Positions 54,701 to 56,397 are shown, counted from the first letter of the stretch. The stretch: 64,000 nucleotides of DNA from Aurelia coerulea (GCA_039566865.1 CM076947.1:18663501-18727500), one strand, 5' to 3'. Numbers and translations are program-made. Notes: generated by a model from the letters alone, not told the origin.

Positions 54701-54999
54701 AAAATTTGTGTTTTCGGTCACTGTTGTTTTGAGTTAATTAATTTGATGAGATCCTGCTCGTTATATGACAAATTGTATGTGGGTAGCTTTATACTTAAAT
54801 TGCATGCTTCATACACAAAATCAACTTCAAACTTCAACACATGATAGTTATTTATATTTTTAGTGGAATGCTGAAGAAAGATATGACCACAGCAGTTAAT
54901 CAAATATCAGTGAAGAGCATGGAAAGGCATTCACTGGAGATAAATCGCTTGAAAAGTCTTCTAAGTCGGCCAGACATTGCCCATGCTTTTGAAGAATAA
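589..54999 (+). CDS. PATL1: PAT1/PATL1 homologue, 19 exons, 5' end outside window
   Basis: Pat1 proteins are scaffolds of mRNA decay. They link the Lsm1-7 ring, the DDX6-type helicase and the decapping enzyme, and they sit in P-bodies. Exons: 589-734, 1031-1195, 4766-4858, 5418-5461, 6043-6158, 7370-7397, 22676-22769, 23930-24077, 25735-26015, 28793-28934, 31917-32017, 35115-35177, 41977-42044, 43869-43946, 47741-47828, 48067-48141, 49500-49619, 53118-53206, 54864-54999. Every junction is GT-AG and phase-compatible, giving about 691 residues. Family hallmarks are REKEWLVKIQL then DDAYTADYYY (exon 9), FEGSLGKLTVATVHHPRQL (exon 11), LLDIEDIDRRLL (exon 13) and MMCIAKGKKL (exon 15). The acidic N-terminus of the family, with the start codon, is not in the window. 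The family assignment rests on remembered protein motifs; the exon joins are seen directly. 4E-T was considered because exon 5 has a VIKAEDLE motif, but the core is clearly Pat1. Confidence 0.9.
1031..1195 (+). CDS. PATL1: PATL1 exon 2 (55 codons, phase 0/0)
   Basis: The acceptor is TCTTTTAG/GAA and the donor ATA/GTGAGT. It encodes an acidic, disordered stretch (LGLDDDIDEKE, then EDDGGWTIPP). The composition fits the acidic N-terminal region of Pat1 proteins, but no residue is diagnostic. Confidence 0.85.
1341..1640 (-). pseudogene. LINE ORF2 fragment (pre-RT region)
   Basis: On the - strand it translates to DKHAPLKTKLQRGNSAPFMT, then KGIYTRTRLKKKINKNPTKE. This is the typical 'HAPLK...PFM...KAI..RSRLKN' linker just before the reverse transcriptase of CR1/jockey-like LINEs. 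It is a short relic with no further domains nearby. Confidence 0.75.
1641..2266. other. Intron 2, no gene recognised
   Basis: The intron is AT-rich. A stretch at about 1938-2010 (GATTCCTTGTATTCATTCAA) has a relative at about 10010-10075, so it is probably the edge of a dispersed repeat. Nothing else was recognised. Confidence 0.4.
2269..2690. mobile_element. MITE with TA duplication (mariner-like)
   Basis: The terminal inverted repeats are CAGTAAGAACCCGCAAAATA at 2269 and its reverse complement ending at 2690, flanked by TA on both sides. Inside are several copies of AAGAAACCT and AGGCTGATTTT motifs. No coding capacity. It lies directly next to the LINE fragment that starts at about 2693. 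Confidence 0.8.
2693..4525 (+). mobile_element. CR1/jockey-like LINE, 5'-truncated (family 'NFRDTINPM')
   Basis: Reverse transcriptase C-terminal half. GVPQGSILGPLFFLVYINDL is at about 2817-2876. FADNTSLF follows, where the catalytic FADD box has lost its second Asp. The thumb region is 3206-3720. The C-terminal tail is 3720-4127, with NFRDTINPMCPSND and EDTEHFLLRCP, a Cys/His cluster usual in these elements. Stops at about 3091 and a frameshift near 3715 make it dead. The 3' UTR with an inverted-repeat bracket ends in an A-rich tail at about 4504-4525. Confidence 0.85.
4189..4312. repeat. Inverted-repeat bracket in LINE 3' UTR (copy 1)
   Basis: The left arm TCTGTCTCAAGTTATATGAG (4191 onward) pairs imperfectly with CTAATTTGAGACAGA at the right end. 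The roughly 75-base loop is CpG-rich (CGGCGGC). It lies about 60 bases after the LINE stop codon. The same layout occurs in three other copies. Confidence 0.65.
4766..4858 (+). CDS. PATL1: PATL1 exon 3 (31 codons, phase 0/0)
   Basis: The acceptor is TTTATAG/CTT and the donor AAACAG/GTATTA. It encodes a Ser/Pro-rich piece including RRGIWASPERKDD. The short IW-S/P motif resembles the small SIWD or SLW motifs in the N-terminal region of animal and yeast Pat1 (family knowledge, weak). Confidence 0.8.
5036..5368. repeat. G-rich/C-rich ended repeat element
   Basis: It begins CCGGAGGGGAGGGGGATACT and ends AAGTACCTCCCTGGGG, so the ends are rough inverted repeats. Inside are degenerate repeats of the kind GGAGCGAGGTATGAAAAG / GGAGCCGGTTGCCAAAA. 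It resembles the element at 8807-9159 and the array at the left edge in having C/G-run ends and a GGTAT-TTTT core. Borders are approximate. Confidence 0.5.
5418..5461 (+). CDS. PATL1: PATL1 exon 4 (44 nt, phase 0 in, 2 out)
   Basis: The acceptor is TTTCGCAG/GCA and the donor CTCTAT/GTGAGT. It encodes SSPAEKILWGIS. The LWG motif again recalls the N-terminal SLW/IW motif of the family. It is small, but framed by good splice sites and in frame with exon 3. Confidence 0.7.
5890..6051 (+). repeat. Local direct duplication at the exon 5 acceptor
   Basis: TGATTTATTGAAGCAAAT at 5891 recurs at 6001. The similarity extends over about 52 bases (5890-5942 against 6000-6052). The downstream copy covers the acceptor and first codons of PATL1 exon 5; the upstream copy is decayed. 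Confidence 0.75.
6043..6158 (+). CDS. PATL1: PATL1 exon 5 (phase 2 in, 1 out)
   Basis: It encodes PSPDVVMVSEAQ followed by SVNVIKAEDLEKGM. The VIKAEDLE motif resembles the conserved 'IL-S-M-Q-D-L-E' or 'VSVLEYAL' stretch in the N-terminal half of yeast and human Pat1. The acceptor is the GAAGTAG ending at 6042. It is chosen because it is the one that matches the phase-2 donor of exon 4; a stronger-looking TTTTTAG at 5998 is out of phase (see findings). The donor is CAGAATG/GTATGT. Confidence 0.7.
6689..7056. mobile_element. MITE with TA duplication (CCGGGTG type)
   Basis: The ends are CCGGGTGAGTCAATAAAA and, in reverse, CCAAGTGAGTAAATAAAA, flanked by TA at 6687 and 7057. The arms continue imperfectly through CAAGATATCAAGGCAA. 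No coding capacity. The ends are like those of the elements at 8118 and 8770. Confidence 0.7.
7370..7397 (+). CDS. PATL1: PATL1 micro-exon 6 (28 nt)
   Basis: TATTTTCAG precedes and GTGAGT follows. It enters in phase 1 and leaves in phase 2, exactly bridging exon 5 (phase 1 out) and exon 7 (phase 2 in). It encodes SSTPVIIE plus two split codons. The match in human PATL1 is a TSPIIGSPP-like stretch. Without it, exons 5 and 7 cannot be joined in frame. Confidence 0.8.
7440..8090 (+). mobile_element. LINE 3' fragment, same family as 2693
   Basis: It translates to SVFGLYDPPKRLSYLTQLRV, then NFRDTINPMRPTS and EDTEHFLLLCPSF, with FTLRFSHETGR ending at about 7875 after frameshifts near 7740. Only the C-terminal tail and 3' UTR remain. 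A C-run at about 7490 interrupts the conserved 'IIRPPTNS' stretch. It starts only about 43 bases downstream of PATL1 micro-exon 6. Confidence 0.8.
7946..8075. repeat. Inverted-repeat bracket in LINE 3' UTR (copy 2)
   Basis: TTCTGTTTCACATTAG on the left pairs with CTAATGTTAGACAGAA on the right, with one or two mismatches and a loop of about 95 bases. It lies about 70 bases after the end of the LINE reading frame. Confidence 0.65.
8118..8652. mobile_element. MITE with TA duplication (CCGGGTGTCCC type)
   Basis: The ends are CCGGGTGTCCCAAAAA and its inverse, flanked by TA on both sides (8116 and 8653). The GTGTCCCAAAAA terminus is common in mariner/IS630 elements. It is 535 bp with no transposase. 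Confidence 0.8.
8770..9731. mobile_element. Fold-back MITE with TA duplication, itself interrupted
   Basis: The ends are CCGGGTGCGCCAAAATAAAC and its inverse (GCACC variant), with TA on both sides. The long arms continue: GACCGATTTTGAAG at about 9190 against CTTCAAAATCGGTCC at about 9661, with AAGCCTGAATTAGATTC inside. A second element (8807-9159) sits in the left arm. Confidence 0.75.
8807..9159. mobile_element. CCCGGGGGG-ended element nested in MITE, 8-bp duplication
   Basis: The ends are CCCGGGGGG...ATCACT and, in reverse, CCCGGGGGGTCACTT. The flank TTGACAGG occurs on both sides (8799-8806 and 9160-9167). Inside are five degenerate units around AAATTTTAGGGTGTCATTTT. An 8-bp duplication suits hAT elements; I saw no transposase. 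Confidence 0.6.
9733..10962. other. Intron 6 stretch without gene; small hairpin inside
   Basis: No coding signal. At 10492-10549, TCCCAAGGGTGTCTATTGTT faces CAACAGATACCCTTGGGA, an 18-base imperfect hairpin arm pair. At about 10141-10225 are several copies of AAAGTCGAAC / AAAAATCGAAC. A GATTCCTTGTATTCGTTCAA piece at about 10010 repeats that at 1938. Confidence 0.4.
10963..11952 (+). mobile_element. LINE 3' fragment, second subfamily
   Basis: The open frame 10988-11434 encodes NSIYGINDIAGIRHLSKLRL, HRFRHNFDCLNPVCRCG and EDSEHFLLHCHFF, the same Cys/His tail as the 2693 family but clearly diverged, and not broken. It is followed by a C-run, a 3' UTR with an inverted-repeat bracket, and an A-tail ending at 11952, where it abuts the L1-like LINE of the other strand. 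Confidence 0.8.
11511..11778. repeat. Inverted-repeat bracket in LINE 3' UTR (copy 3, best preserved)
   Basis: The left arm TCTGTCTCTCATTTGATGTT, AGGC pairs with GCCTGACATCAAATGTGAGA, CAGA on the right: about 26 bases with two mismatches. The loop is about 215 bases and GC-rich. It starts 75-80 bases after the stop codon. Confidence 0.8.
13644..14241. mobile_element. Fold-back element A, 9-bp duplication, inside the RT YADD box
   Basis: 598 bp. The arms are about 265 bases each (13644-13911 and 13977-14241), starting AACAAGGACAGATTTTGTAA and its inverse, with a centre of about 65 bases. The flanks are GGCATACTG at 13635-13643 and 14242-14250, identical. No coding capacity. Long arms plus a 9-bp duplication are the hallmark of Mutator-like (MULE) non-autonomous elements; the superfamily is inferred. 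Confidence 0.88.
15943..16467. mobile_element. Fold-back element B, copy 1, 9-bp duplication
   Basis: 525 bp starting AGCATAGGTTCCAAATCTTT and ending in the inverse (AGCATAGGCTCC). The arms continue through GACCTATTTCTT and AGTCCAACG-like stretches. The flanks GTGATAGTG (15934-15942 and 16468-16476) are identical. It sits in the endonuclease part of LINE ORF2; a second copy is at 60558-61084. Confidence 0.9.
16982..18345 (-). pseudogene. LINE ORF1: zinc knuckles and SGNH-like domain
   Basis: About 455 residues with one frameshift near 18150 in an A/T run. The N-terminus begins MTENKNVYFINLTKEYP. Then come an unusual Cys/His cluster CIRCQAIHDGQC, an SGNH-hydrolase-like domain (block I KTLIISDSTLRK, an FVGGLNNI block, and DDLHLNQIGTTRLM carrying the D-x-x-H pair), and near the C-terminus a canonical knuckle CNACFKEGHEEEDC followed by a Lys-rich tail. 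ORF1 proteins bind the LINE RNA. Esterase-type ORF1 is known from CR1/L2 LINEs; here it stands beside an L1/Tx1-type ORF2. Confidence 0.75.
18346..19011. other. Upstream flank of the L1-type LINE, nothing recognised
   Basis: It may hold the 5' UTR of the - strand LINE, since LINE promoters are internal. No arms, no coding pattern, and no repeat seen elsewhere in the window. Confidence 0.3.
19021..19849. mobile_element. Fold-back element C, 9-bp duplication
   Basis: 829 bp. The ends are TAGCCTGCGTGCAGACTTTA and its inverse. The arms are about 130-145 bases (to about 19165 and from about 19715). The flank CTGAACACC occurs at 19012-19020 and 19850-19858. The interior has no recognisable protein. 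Mutator-like by its 9-bp duplication (inference). Confidence 0.88.
20112..20935 (-). mobile_element. LINE 3' fragment, family of 2693, - strand
   Basis: The - strand reads HKFKHNFRDSINPMCPTNNG, ETTEHFLLLCPSFEV and LTLHYIHATGR, ending at 20620. The 3' UTR carries the inverted-repeat bracket and ends in an A-tail (T-run on + at 20114-20125). Confidence 0.85.
20348..20527. repeat. Inverted-repeat bracket in LINE 3' UTR (copy 4)
   Basis: GGTTTCACATTAGATGTCAG, GC on the left pairs with GCCTAACATCCAATGTGAAA, C on the right, about 22 bases with two mismatches. The loop is about 130 bases and GC-rich. It lies about 95 bases beyond the LINE stop (LINE on - strand). Confidence 0.75.
21726..22675. other. 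End of intron 6, nothing recognised
   Basis: Short open frames occur by chance, but none has a domain or continues across a splice site. No repeat partner seen in the window. Confidence 0.3.
22676..22769 (+). CDS. PATL1: PATL1 exon 7, proline-rich
   Basis: The acceptor is TACTTGCAG and the donor GGAATG/GTAAGG. It encodes a Pro/Gly/Met-rich linker (MPRAPGPPPGFPFPLG and onward). This is the low-complexity mid region typical of animal Pat1 proteins, upstream of the conserved core. The preceding intron is about 15.3 kb and holds most of the LINE sequence of the window. Confidence 0.9.
22770..23929. other. Intron 7, nothing recognised
   Basis: AT-rich. A purine-rich patch (about 23457-23580, GGAAAATGGGAGGAAAGG-like) and a short ATATCAA run (about 23633-23670) are the only notable compositional features. 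Confidence 0.3.
23930..24077 (+). CDS. PATL1: PATL1 exon 8, Met/Pro/Gly-rich
   Basis: It begins MPMSPMMMTSQMQRML and contains GGMPPGGMPPRPPHGFPG. The acceptor is TTGCAG and the donor GGTCAAC/GTGAGT, phase 0 in and 1 out. It continues the low-complexity segment of exon 7. The joining codon with exon 9 is C/GA (Arg). Confidence 0.92.
24078..25734. other. Intron 8, nothing recognised
   Basis: It contains a CTGTCTGCC-repeat patch at about 24720-24750 and a GCTGCCGAAGGCAGC hairpin at about 24670. No coding signal and no clear mobile-element end. Confidence 0.3.
25735..26015 (+). CDS. PATL1: PATL1 exon 9, start of the conserved core
   Basis: The longest exon (281 nt). The first half is Gln/Arg/Asn/Gly-rich, an RNA-binding-like low-complexity tract. 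The second half has the strongly conserved Pat1 signature: SREKEWLVKIQLMTLLSDD followed by YTADYYYV. The acceptor is TTTTTATGTAG and the donor TACGTC/GTAAGT. This exon fixes the family assignment. Confidence 0.96.
27182..28760. repeat. Dispersed repeat, copy 1 (with nested fold-back)
   Basis: Starting at TTTAAGCATTAATCCGGGGT, this stretch resembles 63062-63830 in order: AGCAAGTGCATTT, ATGGCTCATTATTC, TTTTCTGTTCTGAAATCGG, TGATGTCATAACGAC, AATAGCCAATCAAATTGC. No reading frame is preserved between the copies, so it is non-coding. A fold-back element (27437-28018) splits this copy. Confidence 0.7.
27437..28018. mobile_element. Fold-back element nested in the dispersed repeat
   Basis: The ends are GAGTGCCGTAAAATCTCAAA and its inverse. 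The arms are long (over 150 bases, including AGCCGTAAAATAGCGAAAT and CTATACGCTGTATCT). 582 bp, with no clear target duplication and no coding capacity. Confidence 0.75.
28793..28934 (+). CDS. PATL1: PATL1 exon 10, charged helix
   Basis: The acceptor is TTTCCTTAG and the donor CGACCAG/GTAACA. It encodes SLMNKKATKMVAETTVEEQQ and a Lys/Glu-rich probable helix ending KKEERKYRP. It corresponds to the linker between the YYY motif and FEGSLGK in Pat1 proteins. Confidence 0.92.
28951..29010. repeat. Three perfect 20-bp tandem units
   Basis: ATTAGCCTATCTTAATGTGC occurs three times without a mismatch, starting 16 bases after the exon 10 donor. It is a recent slippage product, or a small element close to the splice site. 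Confidence 0.9.
29315..29470. mobile_element. Short MITE, CATTCACACTTGC type (copy 1)
   Basis: It contains CATTCACACTTGCAATTTGA, then AGTTATC and a final AACTTGGTTTA inverse. Related stretches are at about 55857-55990 and 60297-60425. Ends with TTCACAC are usual for hAT-like MITEs. Borders are approximate. Confidence 0.5.
29500..29825 (+). mobile_element. L2/CR1-type LINE, extreme 3' end
   Basis: It encodes FAYRGASLWNSLDLDTKMAP and a stop at about 29614, the last 30 residues typical of L2-like ORF2. A 3' UTR follows, ending in an AAAATGAAAA-type simple repeat (about 29795-29824), as L2/CR1 tails do. Confidence 0.8.
30245..30264. repeat. Poly-C run
   Basis: A run of about 18 C in the intron between exons 10 and 11. 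Similar shorter C or G runs occur at 7489, 8809, 11456, 41249 and 61183. Confidence 0.9.
30442..30871. mobile_element. 430-bp fold-back with tight central hairpin
   Basis: The ends are AATACACCTCTTCAATATAG and its inverse. The centre has GGGATTTGACCGTGAAAA facing TTTTCACGGTCAAATCCC, with an inner CAGGGTG/CACCCTG step. The arms run nearly the full length (about 200 bases). The RNA would form a long hairpin inside PATL1 intron 10. Confidence 0.8.
31450..31735 (-). mobile_element. L2/CR1-type LINE 3' end with pentamer tail
   Basis: The - strand reads HTFRNSGTDMQIPHKFTFNE, then YFAYRGAKVWNDLDLETK and onward, the C-terminus of L2-type ORF2. The tail is a run of TTTCG units (AACGA on +, about 31456-31521) passing into TTTCC units. 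It lies 180 bases upstream of exon 11. Confidence 0.85.
31917..32017 (+). CDS. PATL1: PATL1 exon 11, FEGSLGK motif
   Basis: It encodes AVFEGSLGKLTVATVHHPRQ and onward, nearly the family consensus at the start of the C-terminal domain. The acceptor is CCTTTCAG and the donor GACCAG/GTTAGC, phase 1 in and 0 out. Confidence 0.96.
32018..33458. other. Intron 11, simple repeats only
   Basis: At about 33303-33370, GATTTTTCTAATTT units repeat about five times. No coding signal otherwise. Confidence 0.4.
33459..33699. mobile_element. Small palindromic element
   Basis: GTAAATAAACATACATTTCT faces AGAAATGTATGTTTACTTAC, with further arm pairing through CCAGGATTTGATTACATTAA. About 240 bp in total, no coding capacity. 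It contains a direct repeat CAGGCAAAACCCTTCAT / CAGGGCAAAACCCTTCAT. Confidence 0.7.
34020..34794. mobile_element. Mariner-like MITE D, copy 1
   Basis: It starts TA/CAGGGTGTCCCAAAAAAA, CATGTGCGC and ends with the inverse (GCGCACATGTTTTTTAGGAC, ACCTG). The interior, TTCTGCGGAGCAACCATAAA and onward, is shared over its whole length with 61529-62271. A further orphan end (GGGACATCCTGTA) lies at about 34959-34972. Confidence 0.75.
35115..35177 (+). CDS. PATL1: PATL1 exon 12 (21 codons)
   Basis: It encodes AKGPESAKKRFIIYGAIEK. It corresponds to the basic helix (KRRKTLVIIEK in vertebrates) that begins the alpha-alpha repeat domain. The acceptor is TTTATAG and the donor AAAAG/GTGAGT. Confidence 0.92.
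35178..35985. other. Intron 12 start, nothing recognised
   Basis: It holds an orphan mariner-type end (ACAGTGTGTCCTAAAAT at about 35249) and a GATGATAGTAATAATAATAA simple stretch at about 35618. No gene. Confidence 0.35.
35986..36943 (+). pseudogene. Older CR1/jockey-like LINE, left part
   Basis: Endonuclease remains (ISKVIDQYSRQDNVIVLQDF, where GDFN has become QDFN), a linker with RRQHFMSIKSK-like KRQHFMSIKSKAIGSDKKFW, then a large internal deletion and the RT piece KLFADDTSLFTVVQEPN and WGHDWRMSFNPDPQKQAVEL. Same family as 2693. It is interrupted at HLGIVL (36943) by an L2-type LINE and resumes at 40260. Confidence 0.75.
36944..37199 (+). pseudogene. L2 ORF1, C-terminal SGNH-like part
   Basis: It encodes NPNAKIAFSAVFQRKD, LNELLAEKL and LKSDGLHLNEGGVRKFASNL, with the D-x-x-H of SGNH hydrolases (DGLH). 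Esterase-type ORF1 is known for CR1/L2 LINEs. It is 5'-truncated by the insertion process. Confidence 0.75.
37280..40098 (+). pseudogene. L2 ORF2: endonuclease and reverse transcriptase
   Basis: The endonuclease (about 37280-37970) has DIIGLSETRLDENI, FFACWYRPPTS, ILAGDTNCDF, LIDHFSTSSS and MVDHYLVYGV. A frameshift in an A-run at about 37960 follows. The RT (37997-39415) has LNNYRPISVISVFSRMLERL, IFLDLKKAFDTVDHDILLKK, GIPQGSCLGPLLFIIYLNDL and IYADDTNI, all catalytic residues present. A second frameshift at about 39415 leads to the C-terminal part ending LGRFKKQLKTHLKS at 40098. GIPQGSCLGPLLF is typical of L2. Confidence 0.85.
40260..40310 (+). pseudogene. Older LINE, resumed right part
   Basis: It begins with the second TGTCCT copy and reads VLDSKLSFSVHMQA, continuing HLGIVL of the left part. 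The match to the family ends after about 50 bases. Confidence 0.7.
40468..41932. mobile_element. hAT-like element with 8-bp duplication
   Basis: The ends are CAGGGGGTCCAGGAATGTCA and its inverse; the arms are about 150 bases (to about 40620 and from about 41778) and well conserved. The flanks TAGTCTTT and TGGTCTTT (40460-40467, 41933-41940) differ by one base. CAGGGG ends and an 8-bp duplication are typical of hAT. The interior has no transposase. Inside, 40708-40750 repeats the left flank 40430-40467 almost exactly. Confidence 0.8.
41977..42044 (+). CDS. PATL1: PATL1 exon 13, LLDIEDIDRR motif
   Basis: It encodes AYAALLDIEDIDRRLLDVPD, equivalent to YSLLLDVEDYERR of the family. The acceptor is TCTTTTGCAG and the donor CAGAG/GTAATG. 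A hAT-like element ends only 44 bases upstream of the exon start. Confidence 0.95.
42065..43738. mobile_element. Element with long diverged inverted arms
   Basis: CAGCTTTGGCGGGAAAG at about 42356 faces CTTTCCCGCCAAAGCTG at about 43463, and GGAAGGATGTCTTATAAC faces a GTTACATCCTTCC stretch. The arms are over 300 bases and imperfect. It contains a LINE 3' end at about 42770-43030. It fills most of the intron between exons 13 and 14. The exact ends are not resolved. Confidence 0.6.
42770..43030 (+). pseudogene. LINE ORF2 C-terminal end
   Basis: It encodes RNGQRCFSFRGVKCWNSLSA and ESKQAVNLNSFRKNYYGY, the 'F-RG-K-WN-L' C-terminus shared by CR1/L2 LINEs, followed by a stop. Only this end is left. 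Confidence 0.65.
43869..43946 (+). CDS. PATL1: PATL1 exon 14
   Basis: It encodes DLLAGRIDKIDSLFNAFKL and onward, phase 2 in and out. It corresponds to the helical stretch DDRKHKICSMYDNL of vertebrate PATL1. The acceptor is CATTTGCAG and the donor CAAAG/GTGAGA. Confidence 0.9.
43947..45341. other. Intron 14 first part, nothing recognised
   Basis: AT-rich. A purine stretch at 45060-45110 (ACAAGAAAAAAGAAGATTCC, with ACAAGAAAAAAAGAAACC again) is the only small repeat. No coding pattern. Confidence 0.3.
45342..46170 (-). pseudogene. CR1-like LINE RT fragment, - strand
   Basis: RT part (46170-45911): SYLTSRKQCAKIKSTYS, SGVPQGSVLGPLLFNIFIVD and EICNFADDNTIYALSHDVES. Then the thumb part with GAFLRVAKYLDLQNAKTLYK, ESIFKYCPFIWLSCGKTSNN and VHKRALRVLLDDHES. 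Frameshifts near 45700-45900 break it. A different family from the 2693 group (FADDNTIYA box). Confidence 0.8.
46188..46632. mobile_element. hAT-like MITE next to the LINE fragment
   Basis: The ends are AGGGCCTGTTCATATGGAAA and, in reverse, AGGGCCTGTTTATGTGGAGA. Inside, inverted pieces such as GCCGAGATC and TTTCCCC-type stretches occur. AGGGCCTGTT ends suit hAT MITEs. No coding capacity and no clear target duplication. Confidence 0.6.
46633..47740. other. End of intron 14, nothing recognised
   Basis: No coding pattern and no repeat partner seen inside the window. Confidence 0.3.
47741..47828 (+). CDS. PATL1: PATL1 exon 15, MCIAKGKK motif
   Basis: It encodes NELFVQMMCIAKGKKLFLRS, matching the conserved 'FVQIMCIRKGKRM' of the C-terminal domain that contacts Lsm2-Lsm3 and decapping factors. 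The acceptor is ATCTTTTTAG and the donor ACAAAG/GTACGT. Confidence 0.95.
48067..48141 (+). CDS. PATL1: PATL1 exon 16
   Basis: It encodes GQAECACLSVISSLQILTKK and ends DTHDK, phase 0/0. It aligns with EQAADILMTTARNLPFLIKKDAQDE of human PATL1. The acceptor is ACATTCGTAG and the donor GACAAG/GTATTT. Confidence 0.9.
48181..48994. mobile_element. Fold-back element flanked by CTATA, with duplicated arm
   Basis: It starts CCATGGGCAATAATGCCCCT and ends with the inverse, bordered by CTATA on both sides (48176-48180, 48995-48999). 48583-48994 is a complete fold-back (arms of about 190 bases, including AAGGATCGAATGATGCCATT). 48181-48293 is an extra copy of one arm. A LINE fragment lies between them. 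Confidence 0.7.
48300..48580 (-). pseudogene. LINE pre-RT fragment, - strand
   Basis: The - strand reads PRKIIKKALKLRNKPWINLH and IKIMDNLFHQFKLI, the linker before the RT ('KPWI-T--I--MI--RD-L') of CR1-like LINEs. It is caught between the two arm copies of the fold-back element. Confidence 0.6.
49500..49619 (+). CDS. PATL1: PATL1 exon 17
   Basis: It encodes ILLPFIAVLLSNLRTSNEDF and onward, 40 codons, phase 0/0. The hydrophobic helix pattern matches the 'VLPCLLSPFSLLL' region. The acceptor is TTTTGTTCGCAG and the donor TATTCG/GTAAGT. Confidence 0.9.
49620..50738. other. Intron 17 first part
   Basis: No gene. A direct repeat GGCTACTGGCCTTTATTTGA at about 49952 and 49983, and a GTGCT pentamer run at about 50600-50632, are the only repeats. 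Confidence 0.5.
50739..52950. repeat. 17-18-bp tandem array, 2.2 kb
   Basis: There are about 120 units of TTTTGATATTCCAGTTGC (18 bp) or the same less one T (17 bp), with variants ATATTACAG, ATATTTCAG, CCAGCTGC, TCGAG. Variants recur in blocks (for example a TAATATTACAG unit next to GATATTACAG at 51268, 51834 and 52153), so larger blocks have been copied. It lies in intron 17, ending about 170 bases before exon 18. The 18-bp phase gives false open frames rich in LLLIFQ or FDIPVA. Confidence 0.97.
53118..53206 (+). CDS. PATL1: PATL1 exon 18, FGL motif
   Basis: It encodes FGLNISSSLLEHLHISENDR and onward, matching FGLSLLLILLSRGEDL of the family. The acceptor is TTCTGTTTCAG and the donor GGATTTG/GTACGT. 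It directly follows the 17-18-bp tandem array of the preceding intron. Confidence 0.9.
53407..53794. mobile_element. MITE, CAGTAGAAACC type
   Basis: The ends are CAGTAGAAACCTGCATAAAA and, in reverse, CAGTAGAAACCCGCATATAA. TA follows on the right; the left border is CA. Similar in style to the element at 2269 (AGAACC/AGAAACC modules). Located in the last intron. Confidence 0.65.
53797..54863. other. Rest of intron 18, nothing recognised
   Basis: Searched by eye for a missing PATL1 exon between 18 and 19; none with good splice sites and a fitting frame was found. Confidence 0.3.
54864..54999 (+). CDS. PATL1: PATL1 last coding exon 19 and stop
   Basis: The acceptor is TATTTTTAG. It encodes GMLKKDMTTAVNQISVKSME and ends RPDIAHAFEE with TAA at 54997-54999. 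The frame matches exon 18 through a split Cys codon. Its C-terminus is less conserved than the rest. A further coding exon between 18 and 19 (the TEVMFMATREL region of vertebrates) was not found, so that part may be short here or missed. Confidence 0.75.
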
Positions 55000-55000
55000 A
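54995..55000 (+). promoter_or_regulatory. AATAAA overlapping the PATL1 stop codon
   Basis: The hexamer AATAAA contains the TAA stop of PATL1. It is followed by G/GTATGA, which also looks like a 5' splice site. So either cleavage occurs just after the stop, or a 3'-UTR intron starts here. The sequence cannot decide. Confidence 0.3.
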
Positions 55001-55856
55001 GGTATGATTCTGCAAAGAACGTTTCTGTAAGGATCTTAGAAGTAATGTTTTATTTTCTCCTTTGAAGCATTCAAGAATCTTCTATAAATAATGTAAGCTT
55101 CAGTTTCAAGCACCATTGGCGGTTTCAGTCATCATCCGATCCTTTGCACGCGATAGATTTCTTATACTGGTCCCTAGAAAAAAGTTTCGTTGTTTTGAAA
55201 CTTCACCAAAATCTGAAAATTAAATGATTGGTGATTTTTCTTTTTCTGTTTTCTTTTTCCTGTTTGATGTGTAGCATCAAAGATCAAATCAAACGTTTGA
55301 ATCATTAAATTTTGGAATACTGGTTATTCTGTTAACCGAATTTTTGTCACTTAAATTTATTTACTTCCTGGGGAATTATTTTAGGTTTGATTTTCTTTTG
55401 AAAACCAACTGCGGCATTTTATGAAACCATTGATGTCTTCTTATTAGAAGTTCATAAGAAGAATCGTATGAGAGTTGTTTCTTCCGAAACTGGGAGTCCC
55501 GGAATGGAACCTGGTCGAGGTTTTTTATGCCACATCTTATAAAGAATTTAGTTTTGCAAAATATTTGACCATGATGCAATCTTTGACTGGCAATGGTGAA
55601 ACCAGTCACTTTATGTCAAATCTAACTTGATATTACTATTTACGAAGACATGCGTTTTCGAACTATGTGTAGGAGATCCAAAAAATTCACGAAACAGCAA
55701 AACAACCTCATAACATTCCGAGGGGAGTACTTGAATTGTGTATTTCCAGGAAGTACTTCCTTTAAATCGCCAACTTTTACCCTTATGACCCTTATGACCC
55801 TTAATACCCTTATGATATTGAAATTCTTGAAATTGAAATGCTAGCCTCTTTATACC
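55000..55856. other. Downstream of PATL1, probably 3' UTR then intergenic
   Basis: No coding exon pattern. At about 55784-55815, CCCTTATGA units repeat about four times. No gene recognised. Confidence 0.35.
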
Positions 55857-55990
55857 CCCATTCACACTGACATGAGCTTTATCTAAACCGGGTTAGATTT
55901 CAACCAATCAATGGATTTAACTTGTTGGATTGACCAATAACAGCTCAAAATTTGATAGCCTGGTTTAGCCTAAGCCGGTTAACTTGCCAA
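55857..55990. mobile_element. Short MITE, CATTCACACTTGC type (copy 2)
   Basis: CCCATTCACACTGACATGAG and, near the right end, AAGCCGGTTAACTTGCCAAT. It shares the order TTCACA, AAACC-GG, TTGACCAAT, GGTTAACTTGC with 60297-60425. Confidence 0.55.
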
Positions 55991-56008
55991 TGCGCACGAT
56001 ACCTAAAA

Positions 56009-56397
56009 TACACTCATTTTTTATATAAGAAACTAAGGTCCGGGGCTGGTAGGCAGTTTCTTAAACTTTTAGGTCGTTTTGCTACCAATAGTTTCTTACA
56101 TGTTTCTTATATTTTTAATGGCAGAAGTGTAAAGTTAATTTTGTTTTATCTAAAGGGCTCCTAAATTACTTAGTAAGATCTCCAAACAAGTAAATAATAT
56201 AATTCGGACTCAAAATAATGTGCAAACAGCTGCTACAACTGTACAATGTCAAAACATTTTTGAGTGCGATATGAAAATTAAAACCGTAAATTACAAGAGT
56301 TTCTTAGCTTTTTCAATTCAGGTAGGGTTGTTTCTTAACTTTCGAAAAATTGAGCCTACCGTTTCTTATAAGCGTTTTCTCATAAAAAATGAGTGTA
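56009..56397. mobile_element. MITE with ACACTCATTTTTTAT ends
   Basis: TACACTCATTTTTTATATAA at the left faces an inverse ending TAAAAAATGAGTGTA at the right; TA or AT flanks. Internal AAGAAAC motifs resemble the elements at 2269 and 53407. No coding capacity. Confidence 0.65.
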
